Origin: Burkholderia multivorans ATCC BAA-247
Lineage (GTDB): Bacteria; Pseudomonadota; Gammaproteobacteria; Burkholderiales; Burkholderiaceae
DNA: 64,000 bases
NCBI RefSeq assembly: GCF_000959525.1
Contig: NZ_CP009831.1
Coordinates: forward strand, 434,001-498,000
Direction: 5' to 3'
A model generated the notes under the pieces. The model searched no databases and was not told the origin of the DNA. It was given only the letters and a program-made list of their open reading frames with translations. Of the stretch, positions 54,324 through 62,850 are shown piece after piece (positions within the stretch are counted from its first letter, which is position 1; each line of letters opens with the position of its first letter). A program made the translations under genes and the position numbers.

Positions 54324-54678
54324 GACGCGTTCCGATGATGCGATTTGCGCATTGTAGGAGCGTGAGCATGCGCAATTCTTATAATGATTTTTGCTATCGA
54401 CAGCGCGAAAAATGCGAAGGGCACGCGCGTCGTCATCGCCGGCTATGCGCGGATGCGCGTCTCTCGTGCGCACTGCCGCACCGGAAACGGCAGTCGAATC
54501 AACACGATGCGTGCGCCTCGTCGCGGCCGCGCGATGCCGCATGCGAAGGCCGGCTTCGAAGCGCACGATGCGCTACGCGTGCGCCGCGATATCGATATGC
54601 ACAAAACTTCGTTGGATCGTCCGGACCCCGATGGTTTCATGCCCTCACTCTTTTCGAATGACTGACGTTGGGGGATCC
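54324..54678. other. Divergent control region, LysR / ABC importer operon
   Basis: 355 bp. Left end holds the inverted repeat and a perfect TATAAT (54380-54385) on the plus strand. The rest shows no supported gene, only a low-quality 93-codon frame. Confidence 0.6.
54345..54375. promoter_or_regulatory. LysR operator candidate TTGCGCAT-N15-ATGCGCAA
   Basis: Perfect 8-bp arms at 54345-54352 and 54368-54375, just upstream of the LysR start codon and five bases from a TATAAT (54380-54385) reading into the ABC operon. The spacing suits a LysR tetramer contacting the -35 region. Confidence 0.6.
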
Positions 54679-55872
54679 ATGAAGGTTTCGGGGAACGACG
54701 CGCGCGGCGCATGGCGGCGCGTGCTGGGCACGTTGGTGGCGCTTGCGGCGGCCTGGGGCTTGTCGACGGGCGCCGCGCTCGCGGCAGGCGTCTCGGGCGA
54801 GCCGGTCGTCGTCGGCGTGAGCGGGCCGCTCACGGGGCAGGACGCGCAATACGGCGAGCAGTGGAAGCGCGGCTTCGACCTCGCACTCGACGAGATCAAC
54901 GGCAGCGGCGGCATACACGGCCGGCCGCTCGCGATCGACTTCCAGGACAGCCGCAGCGATCCGCGCCAGGCGGTGGCGATCGCGCAGAAGTTCGTCGCCG
55001 ATCCGCGCGTCGTGATCGAGCTCGGCGATTTTTCGAGCGCGACATCGATGGCCGCGTCGCCGATTTATCAGCGCGCGCAACTGATCCAGTTCGGCTTCAC
55101 GAATTCGCACCCGGACTTCACGAAGGGCGGCGACTATCTGTGGAGCACCGCGCTGAGCCAGGCCGAGGAACAGCCGCTGCTCGCGCGCTACGCCGTGAAG
55201 GAACTCGGCTTCAAACGGATCGCGGTGCTGTATCTGAACACCGACTGGGGCCGCACGAGCAAGGACATCTTTGCGAAGGCCGCGTCGGCACTCGGCGCGC
55301 AGGTCGTCGCGGCCGAAGGCTATCAGCCGGCCGAAAAGGATTTCCGTTCGACGCTCGTGCGGATCGGCGAGTCGAAGCCCGATTCGATCGTACTGATCTC
55401 GTATTACGCGGACGGCGCGCAGATCGTGCGGCAGGCACGCACGTCGGGCATTGCGCTGCCGATCGCGGCGGTCGGCTCGGTGTATTCGCCGAAGTTCCTC
55501 GAACTGGGCGGCACGGCCGTCGACGGCGTCTACACCGAATCGAACTTCTTCCCGGCCGAACCGCGCCCCGAGGTGCAGGCGTTCGTGCAGCGCTATCGCG
55601 CGAAATTCCACGCCGATCCCGACTCGTTCGTCGCGCGCGCCTACGACGCATTGATCCTGTCGGCCGAGGTGCTGCGCCGCTACGGCACGACGCGCCAGGC
55701 GGCGCACGACGGCTTCGCGAAGATCAGCGACGTGCCGAGCGTGATCTTCGGCAAGGTGCGCTTCGATCCGCAGACGCGCCGCGTCGCGGGCGCGCGCACC
55801 GTGTATCTCGTCGTGAAGCAGGGCCGGTGGGCGCTGTGGGACGGCGCCAAGCCGCAGCTCGCGGCGCGCTGA
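54679..55872 (+). CDS. Branched-chain amino acid-type ABC substrate-binding protein
   Basis: 397 residues. Start at 54679 (ATG preceded by TTGGGGGATCC, a GGGGGA ribosome site). Signal peptide about residues 1-36 ([18 protein letters not shown]). The mature protein follows the Leu/Ile/Val-binding (Peripla_BP_6) plan: [49 protein letters not shown] and [11 protein letters not shown]. Ligand unknown; members bind amino acids, amides, aromatic acids or urea. First gene of a four-gene importer operon. Confidence 0.88.
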   Translation: MKVSGNDARGAWRRVLGTLVALAAAWGLSTGAALAAGVSGEPVVVGVSGPLTGQDAQYGEQWKRGFDLALDEINGSGGIHGRPLAIDFQDSRSDPRQAVAIAQKFVADPRVVIELGDFSSATSMAASPIYQRAQLIQFGFTNSHPDFTKGGDYLWSTALSQAEEQPLLARYAVKELGFKRIAVLYLNTDWGRTSKDIFAKAASALGAQVVAAEGYQPAEKDFRSTLVRIGESKPDSIVLISYYADGAQIVRQARTSGIALPIAAVGSVYSPKFLELGGTAVDGVYTESNFFPAEPRPEVQAFVQRYRAKFHADPDSFVARAYDALILSAEVLRRYGTTRQAAHDGFAKISDVPSVIFGKVRFDPQTRRVAGARTVYLVVKQGRWALWDGAKPQLAAR

Positions 55873-55892
55873 ACCGTACCGGACGCATCGCG

Positions 55893-57704
55893 ATGGCATC
55901 CTGGCTCGACTACACGCTCAACGGCCTCATCGTCGGCAATATCTACGCGCTGCTCGCCGTCGGGCTCGCGCTGATCTTCGGCGTGTCGCATCTGATCAAC
56001 TTCGCGCACGGCTCGGTCTATATGGTCGGCGCCTTCATCGGTTGGCTGTGCCTCACGCGCTTCGGGCTGCCGCTGCCGGTCGCGCTCGCGGCGGTCGTCG
56101 TCGGCTGCGGCGCGCTGGGCGTCGCGATCGAACGGATCGGACTGCGGCCGTTGCGTCATGCGACGCGCATCGCGCCGCTGCTCGCGACGATCGGCATCAG
56201 CTTCATCCTCGACCAGCTCGCGCAGCTCGCGTTCGGCGCGGACCCGCGCGCGGTGCCGACGCCGCTGCCCGACTGGCATCTGCGGCTCGGCGGCGCCACG
56301 CTCGGGTCGCTCGATCTGCTGATCGCCGGCATCGGCATCGCGGCGGCCGCACTGCTGTACGGCTTCCTGCGCTTCACGCGGCTCGGCTGGGCCGTGCGCG
56401 CGACGGCGCAGGATCGCGACGCGGCGCTGCAGATGGGCGTCGACGTCGACCGCGTGAATCAGACGGTGTTTGCGATCGCATGTGCGCTCGGCGGCGTGAG
56501 CGGGCTGCTGGTCGGCATGTACTACAACAGCATCGATCCGGCGATGGGCTTCCAGGCGACGCTGAAGGGCGTCGTCGCGCTGATGATCGGCGGCCTCGGC
56601 AACGTGCCGGGCGCGATCGCGGGGAGCCTGCTGCTCGGGCTCGTCGAAAGCTACGGCGTCGCGCTGTTCGGCACGAGCTATCGCGACCTGTTCGCGTTCG
56701 GGCTGCTGATCGTGTTCCTCGTCTGGCGGCCGAACGGCTTGTTCAGCGCGAACCGCGCGCTGCCGCCCGAGCCGATGACGGGCACCTTCCTCGCAGCCGC
56801 GAAGGCGCTGCGCGTGCCGCGCCCGGCGATCGTCGCGCTGATCGCGCTCGCGGCCGTGCTGCCCTGGCTCGGCGCATCGCCTTATGTCCTGCAGACGCTG
56901 ACCAACGCGTGGCTCTACGGCCTGCTCGCGCTGAGCCTCACGCTCGTCGCCGGCACGGTCGGGCAGATCTCGCTCGGCCATGCGGCGCTGCTCGTGATCG
57001 GCGCGTATGCGTCGGCGTTGCTGTCGTCGGATCTCGGCTGGTCGCCGGCCGTGACGATTCCGTGCGCGGGCGCGATCACGGCCGTGCTCGGGACGCTGCT
57101 CGTCTATCCGGCGTTCCGGCTGCGCGGTCACTACGTGTCGATCGCGACGCTCGGCATCGGCGAAGTGGTGAGCCTCGTGATCCTGAACTGGGACGGTCTC
57201 ACGCGAGGGCCGCTCGGCATCACGGGCATCGCGCCGCTACCGTGGGCATCGACCGCACAGGCCGCGTACTGGTTCACGTTGACCGTGCTGGTCGCGTTCG
57301 CACTCGTGCAGGTGCGGCTGCTGCGTTCGCACCTGGGCCGCACGCTGCGCGCGGTGCGCGAGGACGACGTCGCCGCGCGCGCGCACGGGATCGCACCGAA
57401 CCGCTACAAGGCGATCGCGTTCGCGGTCGGCGGTGTCGCGGCGGGCGTGAGCGGCGGTATTGCGGCACACCTGTACAGCTACATCAATCACCAGACCTTC
57501 GATTCGCAGGTGTCGATCCTCGCGCTGACGATGGTGATCCTCGGCGGGCTCGGCAACGTGCTCGGCGGCATCGTGGGCGCGCTCGCGCTGATCGGTCTGC
57601 CCGAAATGTTCCGCTGGGCGGCCGACTACCGGATGCTGATCTATGGTCTCGTGCTGCTGCTGCTCGTCCGGTTCCGGCCGCAGGGCTTGCTCGGCACGGT
57701 GTGA
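55893..57704 (+). CDS. ABC transporter permease, LivH-LivM fusion
   Basis: 603 residues, twice the usual size: the N-terminal half (about 1-290) is LivH-like ([39 protein letters not shown]), the C-terminal half (about 310-600) is LivM-like ([21 protein letters not shown] and [10 protein letters not shown]-like region). A fused permease is found in some beta-proteobacterial systems. Twenty bases separate it from the binding protein gene. It forms the inner-membrane channel of the importer with the two ATPases that follow. Confidence 0.9.
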   Translation: MASWLDYTLNGLIVGNIYALLAVGLALIFGVSHLINFAHGSVYMVGAFIGWLCLTRFGLPLPVALAAVVVGCGALGVAIERIGLRPLRHATRIAPLLATIGISFILDQLAQLAFGADPRAVPTPLPDWHLRLGGATLGSLDLLIAGIGIAAAALLYGFLRFTRLGWAVRATAQDRDAALQMGVDVDRVNQTVFAIACALGGVSGLLVGMYYNSIDPAMGFQATLKGVVALMIGGLGNVPGAIAGSLLLGLVESYGVALFGTSYRDLFAFGLLIVFLVWRPNGLFSANRALPPEPMTGTFLAAAKALRVPRPAIVALIALAAVLPWLGASPYVLQTLTNAWLYGLLALSLTLVAGTVGQISLGHAALLVIGAYASALLSSDLGWSPAVTIPCAGAITAVLGTLLVYPAFRLRGHYVSIATLGIGEVVSLVILNWDGLTRGPLGITGIAPLPWASTAQAAYWFTLTVLVAFALVQVRLLRSHLGRTLRAVREDDVAARAHGIAPNRYKAIAFAVGGVAAGVSGGIAAHLYSYINHQTFDSQVSILALTMVILGGLGNVLGGIVGALALIGLPEMFRWAADYRMLIYGLVLLLLVRFRPQGLLGTV

Positions 57705-57715
57705 GGAGGAATGCG

Positions 57716-58576
57716 ATGACCACCACGCAACCGCCCTTGCTCGACGTGCAGGGGTTGACGCGCCGCTTCGACGGCGTCACGGCGCTCGACGGCGCGAGCC
57801 TGACGCTTGCCGAAGGCGAGCTGCTGAGCGTGATCGGACCGAACGGCGCGGGCAAGTCGACGCTGTTCAATCTGATCGCGGGCGCGGACCGGCCCGATGC
57901 CGGGAGCGTGACGTTCGACGGCCGCGACGTCACGGGCGCGGCGCCCGAACGGCTCGCCGCGCTCGGGCTCGCGCGCACGTTCCAGCATGGCCGCGTGTTC
58001 GGCAACCTCAGCGTGCTCGACAACGTCCTGATCGGCGCGCATGCACGACTGCGCGCGGCACGGCCAGGCTGGCCCGTGCTCGGCGCGGCGGCCGAGGTTG
58101 TACGCGCGCTGCTGCGCCCGGCGTCGGTGCGGCGCGAGGAAGCGGCGCTGCGCGACGAGGCGCGCGAGATCGTCGCCGGGTTCGGCGAGCGGCTCACGCC
58201 GCGCATCGATCATCCCGCGCACAGCCTGTCGTATGCGAACCGGCGGCGCGTCGAGATCGGCCGCGCGCTCGCGCTGCATCCGCGCCTGCTGCTGCTCGAC
58301 GAACCGACGGCCGGAATGAACGAGACCGAGACCGCGGAGATGCTCGAGCTGATCCGCTCGCTAAAGGCGCGCGGCCTGACGATCCTGCTGATCGAGCACA
58401 AGCTCGAACTCGTGATGCGCGTGTCCGATCGCGTGATGGTGCTCGACAACGGCGTGAAGATCGCCGAAGGCGCACCGCGCGACGTGCGCCACGATCCGCG
58501 CGTGATCGAAGCCTATCTCGGCCGCCGCCACGCGGGCGGTGCACCGGCGGTTCGAGCGGCGCAGGCGGCCGCATGA
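57716..58576 (+). CDS. ABC transporter ATP-binding protein, LivG-like
   Basis: 286 residues; start at the second of two close ATGs (57716), in frame, with TGAGGAGGA five bases upstream. Walker A GPNGAGKST (about 39-47), Walker B LLLLDEPTAGM, and LivG-type H-loop IEHKLELV. The ABC signature reads LSYANRRRVEIG, where LivG proteins usually have LSYGxQR; the Gly is replaced by Ala. It drives the importer with the LivF-like protein, whose ATG overlaps its stop. Confidence 0.9.
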   Translation: MTTTQPPLLDVQGLTRRFDGVTALDGASLTLAEGELLSVIGPNGAGKSTLFNLIAGADRPDAGSVTFDGRDVTGAAPERLAALGLARTFQHGRVFGNLSVLDNVLIGAHARLRAARPGWPVLGAAAEVVRALLRPASVRREEAALRDEAREIVAGFGERLTPRIDHPAHSLSYANRRRVEIGRALALHPRLLLLDEPTAGMNETETAEMLELIRSLKARGLTILLIEHKLELVMRVSDRVMVLDNGVKIAEGAPRDVRHDPRVIEAYLGRRHAGGAPAVRAAQAAA

Positions 58577-59337
58577 GCGCGCTTTCTTCGGGATCCGATA
58601 CGACCATGACCGACGCCTTGCTGAAACTCGAACATCTCGACACGTTCTATGGACCGGTGCAGGTGCATTTCGACGTGAACGTTGCGGTCGGCCGCGGGCA
58701 GATCGTCAGCCTGCTCGGCGGCAACGCGAGCGGCAAGTCGACGACGATGAAGCTGATTCTCGGACTGATGCGGCCGCGCCGCGGCGTCGTGCGCTTCGAC
58801 GGCGACGACGTGACGGGCCTCGCGACGCCGCAGCGCGTGCGACGCGGCATCGCCGCGGTGCCGGAGGCGCGGCGGCTGTTCGGCGACATGAGCGTGCGCG
58901 AGAACCTGCTGATGGGCGCGTACACGCGCGGCGATCGCGCGGCGGTGGCCGACGACTACGAACGCGTGCTCGACCTGTTTCCGCGCGTGCGCGAACGGCT
59001 CGCGCAGCGCGCCGGCACGCTGTCGGGCGGCGAGCAGCAGATGCTCGCGATGGCGCGCGCGCTGATGGCGCGGCCGAAGCTGATCTGCATGGACGAGCCG
59101 ACGATGGGGCTGTCGCCGCTCTACGTCGACAAGGTGCTCGAACTGATCGATACGATCAACCGGCAGGGCGTGACGGTGTTCATGGTCGAACAGAACGCGA
59201 GCCTCGCGCTGGAAATCGCGCACTACGGCTACGTGCTGCAGACCGGGCGCGTCGTACTCGAAGGCGCGGCCAGGACGCTGCTCGACGACGAGCGTGTGCG
59301 CGATGCCTATCTGGGCGGCGAGGCAGTGACGGCGTGA
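58573..59337 (+). CDS. ABC transporter ATP-binding protein, LivF-like
   Basis: 254 residues. Walker A GGNASGKSTT (Asn-Ala-Ser in place of Asn-Gly-Ala), signature LSGGEQQMLAMARAL, Walker B LICMDEPTMGLSP, H-loop MVEQNASLAL. An internal ATG at codon 12 is an alternative start, but the ATG overlapping the LivG stop is favoured for coupling. Last gene of the operon; the convergent histidine kinase gene ends 124 bp later. Confidence 0.9.
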   Translation: MSALSSGSDTTMTDALLKLEHLDTFYGPVQVHFDVNVAVGRGQIVSLLGGNASGKSTTMKLILGLMRPRRGVVRFDGDDVTGLATPQRVRRGIAAVPEARRLFGDMSVRENLLMGAYTRGDRAAVADDYERVLDLFPRVRERLAQRAGTLSGGEQQMLAMARALMARPKLICMDEPTMGLSPLYVDKVLELIDTINRQGVTVFMVEQNASLALEIAHYGYVLQTGRVVLEGAARTLLDDERVRDAYLGGEAVTA

Positions 59338-59461
59338 GCGCGGTGCGCGCCGGCGTCGACACATCGTGCCGCGTGTTCAGCGCGTTCAATGCCCGGACGT
59401 ATGACGAATGGAATCGACCGGCGATGCACAACCGCGACGATCGTCGATTCGCGAGTAGACG

Positions 59462-60871
59462 CTAGCCCGTTCGCGCCGCCTTCGGAAACGTCAGCACGAC
59501 CGCAAACCCGCCCGCATCCGGAAACGCGAACCCGACGCGCCCGCCGTGCGCCTTCATCACTTCCTGCACGATCGCGAGACCGAGCCCCGAGCCCGTGCGG
59601 CGCTCCGTCCCATCCGGCGCGATCCGCACGAACGGCTGCAATGCCGCATCCCAATGCTCGCGCGGAATGCCGCGCCCGTTGTCGGTGACGGTCAGCGTCA
59701 CCGCATCGTCGGCATGGCCGGACGTCGCGACCGACACGACGATGTCGTCCGCATGGCCGTGCAGCAGCGCGTTGTGCAGCACGTTCGACAGCGCTTCCTG
59801 CAGGCTGATCGCATCGCCGTCGATCCAGGCGTGCGGCGCGTCGCTCGCGAATGCGACGGCGACGTCGCGCGCGTCGGCGAGCGGAATCGCGCGGCCGAGC
59901 ACGTCCTTCGCGAGCGCGACGAGATCGACCGGCTGCAGCGGCACGGCCTCGGTGCGATGGATCACCATCGCGTGATTGAGCAGCTGCCCGGTGAGCCGGC
60001 CGACATCGGCGCAGGTCGCGCGCAACGCATCGAGCCGTGCCGCATGACGCGCGGGATCGTCGTCGCCGTCTAGCAGTTCGATCTGCGCATCGAGCCGCGC
60101 GAGCGGCGTGCGCATCTGGTGCGCGGCGTCGGCGATGAAGCGCTGCATCGCGTTGATGCGCTCGGCGAGCCGGCGCATCAGCCCGTTGATCGCGCCGATG
60201 ATCGCGTCGATCTCGCTCGGCGTATCGACGGCCACCGGCCGCAAATCCGCCGGATCGCGCGCCGCGATGATCGCGCCGATCTGCGCGAGCGGGCGCAGCC
60301 CGCGTCGGATCGCCAGCCCGCTTGCGCCGATCGCGAGCACGCTCATCAGCAGGATCAGCGTCCACACCTTGATGCTCATCTCGTTCGTGAGCTGCTGCCG
60401 TGCATTGGTTGTCTGCGCAACGGTCACGAGCGCCCAGCCCGGCGTGCTTTCTTCCGGCATGTAGCGCGCGATGGTCGCCGTGCGGATCCGGTGCCCGTGA
60501 TAGACGGCGTTCGTGAACGCCGGCCCCTGTTTCGCGGCCGCGAGCGTCGCGGAGCTCGCCAGATCGTTGTAGCCGGCCACGACGACGCCGCGCGAATCGA
60601 CGACCTTGTAGTAGACGAGGTCGTAGCGCGACAGCGTCGACAGCGCGGCGACCGGCGGATTCAGCGCGAGCACGCCGCCCTGCACGTAAAGATTCTCCGC
60701 GACCTGGATCGACGCGCCGGCGAGCAGCTGATCGTAGGCACGCTCGGCCGCGACGCCCGCGTAGTAGCGCGCGATGGCGGCGAGCGCGAGTGCGCCGGTC
60801 GCGACGACGAGCGCGATGAACAGCAGCGTGCGCCCGAACAGCGTCTTCGGGAACCAGTCAGTGCGCGGCAA
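59462..60871 (-). CDS. Two-component sensor histidine kinase, TctE-like
   Basis: 469 residues from a TTG start at 60869-60871; no ATG or GTG is available near the conserved N-terminus, and the gene overlaps the response regulator by 14 bases. Membrane helix about 13-35, periplasmic sensor to about 160, second helix about 168-188, HAMP, then the H-box with His251 in AAHQMRTPLARL and the ATPase (SNVLHNALLHGH, NGRGIP, GSGLGLAIV). Sequence style is that of TctE, which senses tricarboxylates. The divergent binding protein and MFS genes are probable targets. Confidence 0.88.
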   Translation of the reverse strand: MPRTDWFPKTLFGRTLLFIALVVATGALALAAIARYYAGVAAERAYDQLLAGASIQVAENLYVQGGVLALNPPVAALSTLSRYDLVYYKVVDSRGVVVAGYNDLASSATLAAAKQGPAFTNAVYHGHRIRTATIARYMPEESTPGWALVTVAQTTNARQQLTNEMSIKVWTLILLMSVLAIGASGLAIRRGLRPLAQIGAIIAARDPADLRPVAVDTPSEIDAIIGAINGLMRRLAERINAMQRFIADAAHQMRTPLARLDAQIELLDGDDDPARHAARLDALRATCADVGRLTGQLLNHAMVIHRTEAVPLQPVDLVALAKDVLGRAIPLADARDVAVAFASDAPHAWIDGDAISLQEALSNVLHNALLHGHADDIVVSVATSGHADDAVTLTVTDNGRGIPREHWDAALQPFVRIAPDGTERRTGSGLGLAIVQEVMKAHGGRVGFAFPDAGGFAVVLTFPKAARTG

Positions 60872-61523
60872 TCTGATACCCCATCCCGCGCGCGGTGCGG
60901 ATCTCGACCGAGCTGCCGTGCAGCTTTTTGCGCACGCGCGTCACATACTGCTCGACCGCGTTCGCGCTCGGCTCGTTGCCGAAACTGAACAGCTGATTCA
61001 GCAGTTCGTCCTTCGAGAAGATCCGCTGCGGGCGGCTCGCGAGAATCTCGAGCAGCGCGAACTCCTGGCGCGACAGCGAGAGCGGCTTGCCGTCGAGTTC
61101 CGCGAGGCGGCTGCTGCGGTCGATCACGAGGCCGCCGAGCGTCAGCACGTCGCTCGCATGGCCGCTGTTGCGGCGTAGCAGTGCCTGCACGCGCGCGTCG
61201 AGCTCGCGGTAGTCGAACGGCTTCACCAGATAGTCGTCGGCGCCGAGGCCGAGACCGCTGACGCGATCGTCGATCGCCGAACGCGCGGTGACGAGCAGCA
61301 CCGGCGTCGTGCTGCCCGCCGCGCGCAGGTTGCGCAGCACCGCGAAGCCGTCGAGGCCGGGCAGGTTGGCGTCGAGTACGACGAGGTCGAAGCGCTCGAC
61401 GCGCAGCAGGCTGTTCGCGGTCGAGCCGTCGGTTTCGAGATCGACGGCATGGCCGAGCCGCGCGAGGCGGCTGCGGATCGCCGCGCCGATCTCCGCATCG
61501 TCCTCCACGACGAGAATGCGCAT
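60858..61523 (-). CDS. OmpR-family response regulator, TctD-like
   Basis: 221 residues. Receiver domain 1-117 with acidic pocket Glu7-Asp8-Asp9, phospho-acceptor Asp51 (LVVLDANLPGLDG) and switch residues Thr and Lys (LLVTARS, YLVKPFD). C-terminal winged helix 125-220 (LSLSRQEFALLEILASRPQRIFSKDELLNQLF ... VEQYVTRVRKKL). First gene of the pair; its 3' end overlaps the kinase start. It diverges from the leader-ORF/binding protein genes, with 128 bp between. Confidence 0.92.
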   Translation of the reverse strand: MRILVVEDDAEIGAAIRSRLARLGHAVDLETDGSTANSLLRVERFDLVVLDANLPGLDGFAVLRNLRAAGSTTPVLLVTARSAIDDRVSGLGLGADDYLVKPFDYRELDARVQALLRRNSGHASDVLTLGGLVIDRSSRLAELDGKPLSLSRQEFALLEILASRPQRIFSKDELLNQLFSFGNEPSANAVEQYVTRVRKKLHGSSVEIRTARGMGYQIAAH

Positions 61524-61651
61524 GGTGCCGTTTGCAGGTAGGGGTTACGGGTTTTCCCGAGGCCGGGATGTCAGCATTTTCTCAGACTCGCTCGATAACC
61601 TGTGTCGAGCCGTAGCATGAAGACGGCATTAATACCAGAGGAGACGCCAAC

Positions 61652-61732
61652 ATGCAGCAGGTCACGAGCACGACGAACGCACGGCGCGGCACGCCGCCGC
61701 CTGCGGATCGCCGCGCGAGGGTGTGCGCATGA
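61652..61732 (+). CDS. 26-residue leader ORF coupled to the binding protein gene
   Basis: ATG at 61652 follows AGAGGAGA with a seven-base gap, the best ribosome site in the area. The peptide starts MQQVTSTTNARRG, is rich in Arg, Thr and Pro, and ends RVCA. Its stop (TGA, 61730-61732) overlaps the next gene's ATG (61729) as ATGA, and that gene has no good ribosome site of its own. It may be a translation-coupling device or regulatory leader peptide. Confidence 0.5.
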   Translation: MQQVTSTTNARRGTPPPADRRARVCA

Positions 61733-62754
61733 CGTCGCGCCCGCGCCGCCGCGCGTTGATCGCGGCCGGCCTCGGCATGCTGGGCGCGCTCGGCGCGCCG
61801 TCGCTCGTGCGCGCGAAGCCGCGCACGGTGCGGATCTCGAAAGGCTATGGCGTGCTGTATCTGCCGCTGCTCGTGATGGAGAAGCAGCGGCTGTTCGAGC
61901 GGCACGCGGCGCGGCACGGAATGCGCGACGTCGCGGTCGACTGGGTGCTGCTCGACGGCGGCAACTCGGTCAACGACGCGATGATGGCCGGCACGCTCGA
62001 TTTCGCGGGCGCCGGCGCGCCGGGTTTCATCGAGCTGTGGGCGCGCGCCCGCGGGATTCCGAACGTCGAAGTGATCGGCATCAGCGGGTTGTCGACGACG
62101 TCCCTGTCGCTGAACGCAAACCGCCCGGGCCTCACGTCGCTGCGCGACTTCACGCGGTCCGACCGGATCGCGGTGCCGGGCATCCGCACGTCGCTGTCGG
62201 CGGTCGTGCTGCAGATGGTCGCGAGCCGCCAGCTCGGCGCCGCGCATTTCGCGCAGCTCGATTCGATCACGGTGAACCTGCCGCATCCGCAGGCGATGCA
62301 GGCGCTGATCCGCCGCGAGAACGGCGTGACCGCGCACTTCACGTCGCCGCCGTTCTCGACGCTCGAGCTGCTGCAGCCGGGCATTCATCGCGTCGTGAAT
62401 TCGGTCGACGTCCTGGGCCCGATGACGCTCGACGTCGTGTTCGCGCCGAAGCGGCTCGTCGACGCGGAACCGGCGCTCGCCACGGCGTTTCTCGGCGCGC
62501 TCGACGAAGCGAACCGGCTGATCGCACGGGACCCGCGTGCGGCGGCGGCGCTCTATGCGGCGGCGTCGGGCGTCGGCGTGTCGCACGACGACGTGATGCA
62601 GATGCTCGCCGCGCCGGAGACGCGCTTCTCGGTCCGCCCGAATCAGCTGATGGACTACGTCGACTTCCTCTACCTCGCCGGCACGATCAAGGCGAAGCCG
62701 CGCGCGTGGCACGAGATGTTCGCGCCGATGCTCGACGACTACCGGTCCGGCTGA
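61729..62754 (+). CDS. NMT1/SsuA-like ABC transporter substrate-binding protein
   Basis: 341 residues (GTG six bases upstream is possible). The N-terminus RPRRRALIAAGLGMLGALGAPSLVRA is a signal peptide with twin-Arg character. The body follows the nitrate/sulfonate/taurine/pyrimidine binding fold: VRISKGYGVLYLPLLVMEKQRLFERH, LDGGNSVNDAMMAGTLDFAGAG, RIAVPGIRTSLSAVVLQMV. No permease or ATPase is next to it; an MFS gene follows 96 bp later. Ligand unknown. The divergent TctDE-like system probably regulates it. Confidence 0.85.
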   Translation: MTSRPRRRALIAAGLGMLGALGAPSLVRAKPRTVRISKGYGVLYLPLLVMEKQRLFERHAARHGMRDVAVDWVLLDGGNSVNDAMMAGTLDFAGAGAPGFIELWARARGIPNVEVIGISGLSTTSLSLNANRPGLTSLRDFTRSDRIAVPGIRTSLSAVVLQMVASRQLGAAHFAQLDSITVNLPHPQAMQALIRRENGVTAHFTSPPFSTLELLQPGIHRVVNSVDVLGPMTLDVVFAPKRLVDAEPALATAFLGALDEANRLIARDPRAAAALYAAASGVGVSHDDVMQMLAAPETRFSVRPNQLMDYVDFLYLAGTIKAKPRAWHEMFAPMLDDYRSG

Positions 62755-62850
62755 GCGAAGCCGGCCATTCCCGTCATGCCGCGATCGCGCCCGTCGCGCG
62801 CGGCGCACCGCATTTCAACGATACGCAACCGTTTCACGGAGGTACCTGCA

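Noticed and set aside
54384-54665. 93-codon frame before the ABC importer operon
   Set aside because: No ribosome site, mixed composition, and it overlaps the control region with TATAAT at its first codons.
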